Shown piece by piece: positions 27,426 to 36,282 of a stretch of DNA of 64,000 bases. The stretch lies in the NCBI GenBank assembly GCA_016718655.1, contig JADKCV010000012.1, positions 47,805 through 111,804 on the forward strand, written 5' to 3'. The notes below the pieces were generated by a model that ran no database searches, was not told the DNA's origin, and saw nothing but the letters and a program-made list of their open reading frames with translations. The translations under genes and the position numbers were made by a program. Positions within the stretch are counted from its first letter, which is position 1. The number at the start of each line of letters is the position of its first letter. The DNA is from Flavobacteriales bacterium. Its GTDB lineage: Bacteria > Bacteroidota > Bacteroidia > Flavobacteriales_F > PHOS-HE28.

Positions 27426-28289
27426 ATGAAGCTGCATACCATCGATACCGGGTTCTTCAAGTTGGATGGCGGTGCCATGTTCGGTGTGGTACCTCGAACG
27501 CTGTGGAGCGCCAAACACCCTCCGGATGCGAACAACCTATGCACGTGGGCCATGCGTTGCCTGTTGGTGGAGGACGGTGACCGCTTGACGCTCATCGACA
27601 ATGGCATCGGCGACAAGCAGGATGCGAAGTTCTTCGGGCATTACGACCTGCATGGCTCCGAAACGCTGGACGGATCCCTGAAGAAGCTCGGCTTCTCCCG
27701 CAATGACATCACCGATGTGTTCCTCACCCACTTGCATTTCGATCATTGCGGCGGAAGCATCGTGCGCAAGGGTGATGGATTCGCACCGGCATTCGCCAAC
27801 GCGCGCTATTGGAGCAATGAGCCGCACTGGGAGTGGGCCACCTCACCGAACGCACGCGAGAAGGCATCCTTCCTGAAGGAGAACATCCTGCCCATCCAGC
27901 AGAGCGGGCAGTTGCAGTTCGTGGAGATCGGGCGGCGCAGCGCTGAGGAGAACGTCTACCTCAACAAGGTCCTTCCGAACATGGACGTGTTCCTGGTGAA
28001 CGGACACACCGACGCCATGATGATCCCGCACATCCACTACAAGGGCCGCACGGTGGCCTTCATGGCCGACCTGCTCCCGAGCATCCATCACATCCCCCTG
28101 CCCTGGGTGATGGCCTATGACACACGTCCACTGCTGACCATGGCCGAGAAACGCGACTTCCTGGAAGTGGCGGCGGATGAGCACATCGTACTCTTCTTCG
28201 AGCACGATGCACAGCATGAATGCGCCACAGTGGAACGCACCGAGAAGGGCATCCGCCTGAAGGAGACCTTTCCGCTGAGCGCCCTATAG
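27426..28289 (+). CDS. MBL-fold metallo-hydrolase
   Basis: A 287-residue metallo-beta-lactamase-fold enzyme. The zinc-binding motif is FLTHLHFDHCGG (HxHxDH), with a later NGHTDAMMIPHI and DLLPSIHHIPLPW supplying further ligands, and FFEHDAQHECATV near the end. Related proteins include lactonases and other esterases, so the substrate is uncertain. The ATG at 27426 is preceded by ACCTTTAGGCC, a weak -7-like box. Only 2 bases separate it from the SRAP gene, so the two are probably one transcript. Confidence 0.9.
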   Translation: MKLHTIDTGFFKLDGGAMFGVVPRTLWSAKHPPDANNLCTWAMRCLLVEDGDRLTLIDNGIGDKQDAKFFGHYDLHGSETLDGSLKKLGFSRNDITDVFLTHLHFDHCGGSIVRKGDGFAPAFANARYWSNEPHWEWATSPNAREKASFLKENILPIQQSGQLQFVEIGRRSAEENVYLNKVLPNMDVFLVNGHTDAMMIPHIHYKGRTVAFMADLLPSIHHIPLPWVMAYDTRPLLTMAEKRDFLEVAADEHIVLFFEHDAQHECATVERTEKGIRLKETFPLSAL

Positions 28290-28291
28290 CC

Positions 28292-29059
28292 ATGTGCTAT
28301 ACCGTGGCCTACCTCACCCAACGTAAGGTGAAATACGCCAAGCGTGCGGGCGCTTCGGAGAGTGAGGTGAAGGAACTGGAGCTGCAACTGGAGGAACTGA
28401 CCGCCGATCAGCCACCCATGTTCCATGTCAGCGGCTTCGCACACCCCCGATTACTGTGCTTCTCCCGCGAGGACGGACCGCGTTTCGACCTGATCCGCTG
28501 GGGACTTATCCCACATTGGGTGAAGGATCACATGCAGGCGGTCACCTTGAGCAGACAGACCTTGAACGCCCGCGGGGAAACGATCCTGGAGAAGCCAGCG
28601 TTCCGCGATGCGGCGAAACACCGCTGCCTGGTACTGATCGATGGCTTCTTCGAATTCTTCCATCTTGCCAAACAGACCTACCCGCACTTCATCCACCTGC
28701 ACGGCGATGGACCCATGGCCTTGGGTGGTATCCGCTCCCGCTGGACCGACCCGAACGGTGGAGAGGTGGTGGAGACCGTGAGCATCGTTACGACGGAAGC
28801 GGTGCCACTGATGGCACGCATCCACAACAACCCGAAGGCGGACGGCCCACGCATGCCGCTGATCCTTCCCCCTGCGCTGGATGAAGCATGGCTTTCGGTG
28901 GATACGCCCATCGATCGGATCCCCAGCTTGATCCAGCCTTACACCGGAAGTGACCTCGAAGCCTGGACGGTGGGCCCGCTGCTCGGCAAACACGCCCTGC
29001 CGAACTCGGAACGCGCGCTCGAACGGGTGGAGTATCCTGAGTTGGCAATGCTACACTGA
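28292..29059 (+). CDS. SOS response-associated peptidase (SRAP/HMCES family)
   Basis: A 255-residue SRAP protein. Family members such as YedK and HMCES bind abasic sites in single-stranded DNA and form a thiazolidine crosslink through Cys2. Here the protein begins MCYTVAY, so Cys2 is present, which fixes the start at 28292. Other motifs are LNARGETILEKPAFRDA (Asn and substrate loop), CLVLIDGFFEF (catalytic Glu) and the His of ARIHNNPKADGPRMPLIL, where a few extra residues separate the usual HN and RMP. It follows the MBL gene by 2 bases. Confidence 0.93.
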   Translation: MCYTVAYLTQRKVKYAKRAGASESEVKELELQLEELTADQPPMFHVSGFAHPRLLCFSREDGPRFDLIRWGLIPHWVKDHMQAVTLSRQTLNARGETILEKPAFRDAAKHRCLVLIDGFFEFFHLAKQTYPHFIHLHGDGPMALGGIRSRWTDPNGGEVVETVSIVTTEAVPLMARIHNNPKADGPRMPLILPPALDEAWLSVDTPIDRIPSLIQPYTGSDLEAWTVGPLLGKHALPNSERALERVEYPELAMLH

Positions 29060-29065
29060 ATGACC

Positions 29066-29428
29066 CTACCACAGGTCCCAGCCGAAGATCCGTAAGGTGG
29101 TGTAAGGAATACCCACCGACGGACCGCGCTCATCCTCCTTCATCGCGAAGACCTCCACGTTGCTGCACACACCATGCTTGGCCTTGCCCGTGGCCAGATC
29201 GAAATGAATGCGATGCCAAGGACACACCACATGGCCGTTCTCCACCCATCCTCCGCTCAAGGCCCTGTCCTGATGAGGGCAATGGTCCGCCATGGCGTGC
29301 AAACGCCCTTGATGCCGGATGATCACCATCGCACGACCACCCACCTTCAGCTTGAGGAGCGCACCTTCGGACAAGGTCACTATTCGTGCGTCCTGCAACC
29401 GATGCCATCGTGTGCCTTCCGCGATCAT
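29066..29428 (-). CDS. Rieske [2Fe-2S] domain protein
   Basis: A 120-residue soluble Rieske protein. The cluster ligands are C50-P-H52 (ADHCPHQDR) and C69-P-W-H72 (VCPWHRIHFD), with the usual hydrophobic strands between. No membrane segment or catalytic domain is present, so it resembles the ferredoxin-like subunits of NirD or dioxygenase systems. No partner oxygenase is nearby. Its ATG overlaps the comEC stop (ATGA), so it is translated from the comEC message. Confidence 0.9.
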   Translation of the reverse strand: MIAEGTRWHRLQDARIVTLSEGALLKLKVGGRAMVIIRHQGRLHAMADHCPHQDRALSGGWVENGHVVCPWHRIHFDLATGKAKHGVCSNVEVFAMKEDERGPSVGIPYTTLRIFGWDLW

Positions 29429-31545
29429 GGGCGAAGGATGAAGGCACCGTCGTCCTGCACGCTGTGAACAGGAATGCCATGCGCCATCGCCCAAGAGCGC
29501 CACTGGGCCCGGTGCCTCCATCGCATGCCACCCGCGAGCACAAGGTGTCCCATCTGCTCCAGGTGACCGTTCAATGCGGTCGTATCCATGCGTTGTATAT
29601 CATGGATGACCACCACATCCACGGGTGCCGCGAATCTACTCGGTCGACGCAGGTCACCGGTCAAGAAAGCGACCGACATCCGATCGTTGACCCATACCCC
29701 CGCACCGAAAGCAGTGCCATCGACTGTACGAACCGTATTCCGCTGTAGGTCAGCGAGCGGTATCAAGGTCATGGCCGACGATCCGGCGTAGCGCATATGG
29801 CGGTCCACCTTGGCGCGTAGGAATTCCTCGGTCGTATCCGTACCGACCGCGATCAGGCTGCGACCACATACGAAGGCAGCGTCGAGCACCTTGCGGTTAT
29901 CGTATACCACGAATTGTCGTTGCGCGTGCGTCTCCCTGGCTTGGAACACCCAACCCGTCAATATCAACATAAGGCTGAAGGCCAGGCCCCACCCTGCCCA
30001 GCGCCAACGCCAAGCCCACCAAGCACCTCCAAGCAGGATGATCGCGTAGAGAAGCAGTACCCCGGTACCACCCAAGCGGATCGCCGGATAGGCACCAGGC
30101 ATCCAGGCGAACAGATCGGCGGTATGGCCCACGAACGTGAGCAACTCCGTGAGGGCCCACGCGATCAAAGGACCGATCACTGGCACCGTGTGGAGGACGA
30201 GCAAGGCAATGGAGAGGTAGACCGCGAAGGTCATGGCCGTGACGATCACGAGGTTGGCAGGTAGGAACCAGACCGGGAACGCGTTGAACAACAGGATGGA
30301 CACCGGCGTGGTGAACGCCTGTGCAGCGAGTGATACCGCTGCCAGTGACCACAACTGCTCGAGCACCCACCAGCGCGGCTGCCAAAGCCTTTGAATAGGC
30401 TTGAGGAAAAGCAGGATCCCCAGGACCGCCAGGAACGAGAGCTGGAAGCTGGCCTGCACGAGCATGCCGGGGTCCCAGACCAGGAGCAGGAAGCCAGCCG
30501 AGAACAAGCTGTTCAACTGGTCGGGCCGACGATCCCGCAGCTGCGCAAGACTGAACAAGGTGAACATCACCGTGGCCCTAAGAACACTGGGACTTCCGCC
30601 CGTGAGCCCAGCATATCCCCACAAGACCAGTAGGATGATGATCATACGAAGCCAACGCCAACCGGTGGATGCACCCATGCCACGCAGCAATTGACCGATC
30701 AACAGGTAGATGAGGCCCACGTGCATCCCGGATACCGCGAGCACATGGATCGTACCGCTTCGGGCAAAGGCCGTGTTCTGGTCGCGGTCCACCTCATCGC
30801 GCTGGCCCAACACCAAGGCCTTCACCAGTCCGCGTTCCCGATCCGGCAGCCCACTCCTTCGCAGCCAGTGGTCCACCTGCGCACGGGCATTCGCGAACGG
30901 GTCCGTCCAATGTGGCCGGTGGTCCAACAACTTCCACTCATCAGCCGACACGAAGATCTCATGCGCGATCCCCTTCGAAGCGGCCCAAGCTCGTCGATCG
31001 AACCCTCCGGGATCGGCGATCCGGTCGATGGCCTCCAGTGGCGCGTCCATAAGCAATCGATCACCCGGTCTCAATCCTTGTGTGGTGTCGCGCGGTAATA
31101 GCGTGGCCATCACCCTGCCCGTGCGTTCAAGCAACGCCCCTTCGATCCAACGCCCTTTCACGGTCGCATCCAGCCTCAACGTCCGACCCGATGACCCATT
31201 GATCGCGTCCACCTCCACCAACCAGGGCCCCGACCGATCGATGTCATGGATGAAGTGCGAGCGATGCGCCTCCGGTCGGGAAAGGGTATGGATCGTGGCC
31301 CCACTCAGCAGGAACCACGCGACGATCGCCGTACCGCGCCTCCAGCGCACCGGACGTTCCACGCGCCAGAACAGCATGCGGATGACCACGACCGTGGCCA
31401 GGGTCCACGTCGCTGCGATCCACATCCAGGGAAGCGCGTACCAACGTGCCAGCACGATGCCCACCATGAAGGGTAGGGCGAAGCGCACCATCGCTGCTCT
31501 CCGTAGCGCACGCCAAGGACCGCGATCAACATTCCATGGTTCCAT
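29425..31545 (-). CDS. comEC: ComEC/Rec2-family DNA uptake channel
   Basis: A 706-residue membrane protein. The N-terminal DUF4131 region (about 20-195, two to three helices and an OB-like stretch ending in the DRLLMDAPL block) is followed by the competence domain with its signature GLVKALVLGQRDEVD and LAVSGMHVGLIYLLIGQ and about eight further helices. The C-terminal 180 residues look like the MBL-related domain of ComEC but without an HxHxDH motif, as is usual in Bacteroidota. It imports single-stranded DNA during natural transformation. The start at 31545 is preferred; 31566 is also in frame. Confidence 0.92.
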   Translation of the reverse strand: MEPWNVDRGPWRALRRAAMVRFALPFMVGIVLARWYALPWMWIAATWTLATVVVIRMLFWRVERPVRWRRGTAIVAWFLLSGATIHTLSRPEAHRSHFIHDIDRSGPWLVEVDAINGSSGRTLRLDATVKGRWIEGALLERTGRVMATLLPRDTTQGLRPGDRLLMDAPLEAIDRIADPGGFDRRAWAASKGIAHEIFVSADEWKLLDHRPHWTDPFANARAQVDHWLRRSGLPDRERGLVKALVLGQRDEVDRDQNTAFARSGTIHVLAVSGMHVGLIYLLIGQLLRGMGASTGWRWLRMIIILLVLWGYAGLTGGSPSVLRATVMFTLFSLAQLRDRRPDQLNSLFSAGFLLLVWDPGMLVQASFQLSFLAVLGILLFLKPIQRLWQPRWWVLEQLWSLAAVSLAAQAFTTPVSILLFNAFPVWFLPANLVIVTAMTFAVYLSIALLVLHTVPVIGPLIAWALTELLTFVGHTADLFAWMPGAYPAIRLGGTGVLLLYAIILLGGAWWAWRWRWAGWGLAFSLMLILTGWVFQARETHAQRQFVVYDNRKVLDAAFVCGRSLIAVGTDTTEEFLRAKVDRHMRYAGSSAMTLIPLADLQRNTVRTVDGTAFGAGVWVNDRMSVAFLTGDLRRPSRFAAPVDVVVIHDIQRMDTTALNGHLEQMGHLVLAGGMRWRHRAQWRSWAMAHGIPVHSVQDDGAFILRP

Positions 31546-31600
31546 CCGGCTAGGGGATCGGATCATTCATCGACCGCATGAAGCTATCGGTCTATGGAAT

Positions 31601-31639
31601 GTGTTCCAAATGTGAACACCATGTAGATTTAATTCTACA
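31601..31639. promoter_or_regulatory. two adjacent dyads between comEC and a small membrane protein gene
   Basis: GTGTTC-N7-GAACAC (31601-31619) and TGTAGA-N6-TCTACA (31622-31639) are both perfect palindromic pairs lying back to back in the 105-base divergent spacer. The second lies 11 bases before the small gene's ATG. They look like operator sites for one or two regulators. No family assignment. Confidence 0.45.
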
Positions 31640-31650
31640 AACAGCCCAAC

Positions 31651-31860
31651 ATGGCGCTCCTCGCTCTCCTGCTCTGGTCGTTGATCTTCGCTCCACTCAC
31701 CGCCTTTTGGGCCGGTGACCGGGGATATGATGCCATGCACTTCTACCTGATCGGGCTTGTACTGGGACCCCTTGGCGCGCTGGTGGGACTGCTGCCCAAA
31801 CGCACCTTGGCACCTGAGCTGCTTTTCGAGGCCGATCTGCAGGCCGGTTCGATCGGCTAG
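31651..31860 (+). CDS. small membrane protein, unknown
   Basis: A 69-residue protein with two hydrophobic segments (3-19 and 30-46, the second glycine-rich: IGLVLGPLGALVGLL), an intervening loop with YDAMHFY and a short polar tail. It resembles the two-helix small proteins that are common in Bacteroidota. No function assigned. It has its own divergent spacer with two dyads and stops 1 base before the end of the convergent methyltransferase gene. Confidence 0.65.
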   Translation: MALLALLLWSLIFAPLTAFWAGDRGYDAMHFYLIGLVLGPLGALVGLLPKRTLAPELLFEADLQAGSIG

Positions 31861-31861
31861 G

Positions 31862-33055
31862 TCAACGGACCTCCAGCACCAGGCATTTCAGGTAGTGCGT
31901 CTCTGGTACGCCCCACAACACCGGGTGATCGGCTGGCTGTCCGCCTGAATACACCTCACGCACGCGCCGCCCGGCATCCCAAGCAGCCTCCTCCACCATA
32001 CGCCGGAAGAGTTCCGGGGTCATGTGCTGCGAACAACTGCAGGTGACCAGAAAACCTCCGGGTGGTATGCACTTCAAGGCCCGCAGGTTGATCTCCTTGT
32101 AGCCCCGATAGGCGTTCTCCAAGGCTCCTTTGCTCTTTGCGAAGGCCGGAGGATCGAGCACGATCACATCCCACTGCTGGCCTGTGCGGCTGGCGTTCGT
32201 AAGGTGGTCGAACACGTTGGCCTCGCGAAAGCGGACCTTGTCCAAGCCGTTGAGCGCGGCATTGCGGGTGGCCTGGGACACGGCGTCGGCACTGATGTCC
32301 AAGCCTTCCACCTCGGCCGCGCCATAGGCCCCGGCATGCAGCGCAAAGCCGCCGGTGTGGGTGAAACAGTCCAGCACGCGTTTACCGCTGCTGATCCGAC
32401 GCATGGCGGCATGGTTCTCCACCTGGTCCAGGAAATGGCCTGTCTTCTGGCCTCCTGCCACATCCACATGCAGGCGCAGTTCGTTCTCACGGATGATGAG
32501 ATCGGTCCGGAACCCCGCGCCCACCGGTCCTTTCTCCTGTACCAGCCCCTCCTTCTCCCGGATGGGTACGTCGTTTCGCAAGTAGATCCCATCGGGTGTG
32601 ATGAGTTCCTGGAGCGCATCGACCACCACATCCTTCCAGCGCTCCATGCCCAAGGTGAGGAACTGGACCGAAAGCACCGTGTGCCCTTCCCCTTCGACAT
32701 CCTGGAACTTGTCCACCACCAACCCGGGCAACAGGTCGGCCTCGCCGAAGATCACCCGGTGGCTGCCGGTGTAGCCCAGGTGCTTCCGGTAGTTCCAGGC
32801 CGTGGCCAACCGCTGTTTCAAGAACGCCTTGTTGATACGGTCCTCCACCATGGAAGTGAGCAACCGCACCCGGATCATGGAACTGGGGTTGATGTAACCT
32901 TGGCCCAACGGCCGTCGCTTGGCATCGAGCACCTGGACGATGTCGCCCGGCACATAGTTGCCCTCCTCCTTCACGATCTGGGTGGCGAACACCCACGGGT
33001 GCCCACGCCGGATCCGGTCCTGGGTATCGTTCACGAATATGCGGGCCTGTGCCAT
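31862..33055 (-). CDS. RlmI-like class I SAM-dependent rRNA methyltransferase
   Basis: A 397-residue protein with an N-terminal PUA domain (RIRRGHPWVFATQI) and a C-terminal Rossmann methyltransferase. In between is FGEADLLPGLVVDKF. SAM-binding residues are in LDCFTHTGGFALHA, EGLDISADAVSQA and VLDPPAFAKSK, the DPPAF motif being the family signature for RlmI/RlmK-like cytosine-C5 methylation of 23S rRNA. A late TCSCSQHMTPELF contains the Cys pair typical of the family. The start at 33055 is preferred: TACCTTCG lies 6 bases upstream. Confidence 0.9.
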   Translation of the reverse strand: MAQARIFVNDTQDRIRRGHPWVFATQIVKEEGNYVPGDIVQVLDAKRRPLGQGYINPSSMIRVRLLTSMVEDRINKAFLKQRLATAWNYRKHLGYTGSHRVIFGEADLLPGLVVDKFQDVEGEGHTVLSVQFLTLGMERWKDVVVDALQELITPDGIYLRNDVPIREKEGLVQEKGPVGAGFRTDLIIRENELRLHVDVAGGQKTGHFLDQVENHAAMRRISSGKRVLDCFTHTGGFALHAGAYGAAEVEGLDISADAVSQATRNAALNGLDKVRFREANVFDHLTNASRTGQQWDVIVLDPPAFAKSKGALENAYRGYKEINLRALKCIPPGGFLVTCSCSQHMTPELFRRMVEEAAWDAGRRVREVYSGGQPADHPVLWGVPETHYLKCLVLEVR

Positions 33056-33139
33056 GGCGGCGAAGGTAGGCGCGGTGGAAGGGAGCACAATGCCGCACCG
33101 ATGGACAGCCCCCGTAACTGTCCGCCACGTGCGCTGGTG

Positions 33140-34672
33140 TCAGACCGACGGGGAGAGCAGTTCCGGCGCGGATGGTCCGTCCGTGCGCAACGTGGCCATC
33201 GCCTGTCGCTCCAAGCCCAATCTCCCCACCACCTCATCCAGGTTCTCGTTGTTCCGCTTCATCACCATCAGGCGATCGCCGCCTTCGATCACCGTGGTGC
33301 CATCCGGTGAGATGAACTGGCCCTCCCGGTCCACCAGCACGATCAGTGTGCCCTTGGGAAAGTGGAGGTCCACGATCAGCTTGTTCACCGCCGGGCTCGC
33401 GTAGGGCACGTTCAGGGCCACGAGAACACCTTTCACTTCACGGCTGAGCTCCAGTTCCAATGGGGTCAGGGTCTTGTGTTGCTTCGGTCGCTGCAGACCG
33501 AGCCATTTGGCCACCAGTGCCAAGCTGGAACCTTGCAGCAGCACCGAGGTGAGGACGGTGAAGAAGACCACATTGAAGATGAAGCCCGCATTGTGCACAC
33601 CGGCGATCAACGGGTAGGTTGCGAATACGATGGGTACCGCACCACGCAGTCCCACCCAGCTGAGGAAGAGCTTCTGCCGCCAATGCATGCCGAAGGGTGC
33701 CAGCGTGATGAATACTGCCAAGGGCCGGGCCACCAGCATGAGCAACACACAGATCAACAGACCCGGGCCCACCACCTGTGCCACCTGGCTGGGGAACACC
33801 AGCAGCCCCAACGTGAGGAACATGACGATCTGCACCAGCCAGGCCTGTCCATCGTAGAAACGGATCAGGCTCTTCTTGTGCAGGAAGTCGTTGTTACCGA
33901 GCACCACGCCGGCCACATACACCGCAAGAAAACCGTTGCCTTGCACCACGTGTGTGGCACCGAAGGTGAATAGCACCATGGATAGGACGAGCACCGGATA
34001 GAGCCCATCAAAGCCCAACTTGATCCGATTGATGGTACGGACCATCAAACGCCCCATCAACCACCCCAATGCGGCACCGATCCCCATCTGCACGAAGAAC
34101 AGCGGGACCAGGCTCCACAACGAAGTACCCTCGTGCATCATCACTTGGATGAGGCCGGTGGTCAGGAAGAAGGCCATCGGGTCGTTGCTCCCGGACTCCA
34201 GTTCCAACAAGGGCCGCAGGTTGGCCTTCAACTTGATGTTCTGCGACCGCAGGATGGTGAACACCGCTGCGGCATCGGTGCTGGAGATCACCGCCCCCAA
34301 CAACAGGCCTTCCATCAATGTGAGGTCCGTGAAATAAGGCACGCCCACACCCACCACCACCGCTGTGATGAGCACCCCTACCGTGGCCAGGGAGAGTCCT
34401 TTCACAAGCACCGGCCGCACGCTCTGCCACTGGGTGTCCATACCACCGGAGAACAGGATGAACACCAGGGCGATCACCGCTAGACCTTGCGCCAGCTGCG
34501 CATTGTCGAAATCGATGATGTCGAGTCCATCCGACCCGGCCAACATGCCGATGCCCAGGAACAGCAACAACGTGGGCACACCCAGCCTTCCGCTCGTCTT
34601 GCTGGCCAGGATGCTGGCGAACAGGAGCAAGGCCCCCACCAGCAGCATGTGTTCGATACCGACGTTCGTCAT
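33140..34672 (-). CDS. potassium/proton antiporter with TrkA-C domain
   Basis: A 510-residue CPA1-type exchanger. Roughly 12 helices are visible, with the NhaP signature GAVISSTDAAAVFTIL and LELESGSNDPMAFF (paired acidic residues of the ion site). From about residue 425 a soluble TrkA_C regulatory domain follows (NKLIVDLHFPKGTLIVLVDR, TTVIEGGDRLMVM). This layout is that of CvrA/NhaP2 proteins, which exchange K+ for H+ and are often under nucleotide control. Its ATG is preceded by TACCTTGA 9 bases upstream. Divergent from the ThrE gene. Confidence 0.92.
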   Translation of the reverse strand: MTNVGIEHMLLVGALLLFASILASKTSGRLGVPTLLLFLGIGMLAGSDGLDIIDFDNAQLAQGLAVIALVFILFSGGMDTQWQSVRPVLVKGLSLATVGVLITAVVVGVGVPYFTDLTLMEGLLLGAVISSTDAAAVFTILRSQNIKLKANLRPLLELESGSNDPMAFFLTTGLIQVMMHEGTSLWSLVPLFFVQMGIGAALGWLMGRLMVRTINRIKLGFDGLYPVLVLSMVLFTFGATHVVQGNGFLAVYVAGVVLGNNDFLHKKSLIRFYDGQAWLVQIVMFLTLGLLVFPSQVAQVVGPGLLICVLLMLVARPLAVFITLAPFGMHWRQKLFLSWVGLRGAVPIVFATYPLIAGVHNAGFIFNVVFFTVLTSVLLQGSSLALVAKWLGLQRPKQHKTLTPLELELSREVKGVLVALNVPYASPAVNKLIVDLHFPKGTLIVLVDREGQFISPDGTTVIEGGDRLMVMKRNNENLDEVVGRLGLERQAMATLRTDGPSAPELLSPSV

Positions 34673-34796
34673 TGGAGGTCAAGGTAACATGGCGCTCCGT
34701 CAGCTCCTTTCGCAACGGATATGGATGGGTGGATGCGTGTGTCCAGCCACGTGTATCAGCACACAGTGCCGGCTGGTCGCGGATTACCTTCGCGCC

Positions 34797-36071
34797 ATGG
34801 CCGAACAACGGGAACCCAATGCCGCCGAGCGTGCCGTACTGCTGCGCTTCCTGGCCAAACTGGGGCAGGCCGAATTGAACGCGGGCAACGCCGTGCCACT
34901 GGTGGAACGCGACCTCGCCATGATCGCCAAGGCCAACGGCGAAACACATGTACAAGTGTTCGTGCTGCCTACGGTGCTCTTCCTCAAGTGGGAGAATGGC
35001 GAGGAGCACAAGGTGGACATGGCCCACGGTGCCTATCGCGTACCCACGCTCCGTTTCGATCAGATCGAGGAGGTGCTCACCATCGCCCGCGCGGCACGCA
35101 AGGGCGAGATCCCACCCAGCGAAGGACTCCAGCAATTGGAGGCCATGTGGCGCACGCCGCACTACTACGGCAACGCTGGCTTCGTGGCCGGATACCTGCT
35201 CACGACCATGGGGGTGGCGGTCATGCTGCGTCCTTCGCCCAACGGCTTGCTGGTCACTGCGCTCATGGCCTTCGTGTGTGCGCTCATGCTCGTGGCCGCC
35301 CGACGACGCCCTTCCTTGGCCGTCATGCTCCCTGTGGTGGTGTCGTTCTTCCTGGCCGCTGCGGTATCGTTGGGCTACCGCTATGGGCTCACCGAACCGG
35401 CCTTCACCCTGCTCATCCCGCCCCTGATCACCTTCCTGCCCGGCATGACGCTGACGGTGTCGGTGATCGAGCTCGCCTACAACAGCATCATCTCCGGCGC
35501 CAGCCGTATGGTGGCGGGCTTCACCCGCTTGATCCTCTTGGCGTTCGGCATCCTGGGCGGTTTCAAGGTGTTCGAGCATGGTGCCTGGCACCTCTCCCAA
35601 TCCATGGACGACCGCATCGCGCCATGGTGGCCGTGGTTCGGGGTGCTCATGTTCACCTTCGGCCTGCACATCTACCAGAGCAGCAAGCGCCGGTCCTTCG
35701 TATTCATGCTCATCACCGCGGCCATGGCCTATGTGGGACAGACGCTATCGGGTCTGGTGATCGAAGGTGCGTCCACCGCGTTCTTCGGTGCCGCACTCAT
35801 GACCATCACCGCGCTGGTCATCGAGTTCCGCTTCAAAGGTCCCCCTGCCATCGTCACCTTCCTACCCGGGTTCTGGTTGCTGGCGCCGGGTTCATTCGGA
35901 CTGGTGAGCTTGGCGGGAATGGCCAGCGGGGTGGATACCGGGGCGCAGGTGATGACCCTCTTGTTCTCCCTTTCCGGCATCGCCACAGGCTGCCTCATCG
36001 GAGCCTTCACCTACAGCGCGCTGCTCCATCCACGCAAAGGCGCATCGTGGTGGCGGCCCGAGGACATGTGA
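34797..36071 (+). CDS. threonine/serine exporter family protein (ThrE)
   Basis: A 424-residue membrane protein combining both ThrE halves. The N-terminal soluble part (about 1-125) with FVLPTVLFLKWENGE precedes ten helices including LTTMGVAVMLRP, ITFLPGMTLTVSVIELAY (family motif) and VTFLPGFWLLAPGSFGLVSL. Proteins of this type export threonine and serine using the proton gradient. The substrate is taken from the family. The start at 34797 is supported by TACCTTCG 6 bases upstream; longer in-frame starts run into the antiporter gene and look non-coding. Confidence 0.9.
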   Translation: MAEQREPNAAERAVLLRFLAKLGQAELNAGNAVPLVERDLAMIAKANGETHVQVFVLPTVLFLKWENGEEHKVDMAHGAYRVPTLRFDQIEEVLTIARAARKGEIPPSEGLQQLEAMWRTPHYYGNAGFVAGYLLTTMGVAVMLRPSPNGLLVTALMAFVCALMLVAARRRPSLAVMLPVVVSFFLAAAVSLGYRYGLTEPAFTLLIPPLITFLPGMTLTVSVIELAYNSIISGASRMVAGFTRLILLAFGILGGFKVFEHGAWHLSQSMDDRIAPWWPWFGVLMFTFGLHIYQSSKRRSFVFMLITAAMAYVGQTLSGLVIEGASTAFFGAALMTITALVIEFRFKGPPAIVTFLPGFWLLAPGSFGLVSLAGMASGVDTGAQVMTLLFSLSGIATGCLIGAFTYSALLHPRKGASWWRPEDM

Positions 36072-36282
36072 GGCAGTACGCTTCGCCAACGTGTCGACCC
36101 GGGCCCTCGCCAGGTCAACAACCTAAGAGCGCGGCGGGAGGTGTGAACGTTTGGAGCGTGTAGGGCATGCGTGCGGTGCGCGCATGAGCATCCCGTTCCC
36201 CGAGGTCCGGCACCTTCCATCAGGTCGATCGTTCACATCCGCATACCCTTCCCGATGTGCTGTTGGACCCAAACCAACCCAC

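Noticed and set aside
32024..33310. Long plus-strand frame antisense to the RlmI-like methyltransferase (428 codons)
   Set aside because: It overlaps the well-supported methyltransferase and has shadow-type composition.
34008..35669. Very long minus-strand frame (553 codons) across the antiporter/ThrE boundary
   Set aside because: It is antisense to ThrE and out of frame with the antiporter. The product is rich in His, Gln and Gly with no domain.
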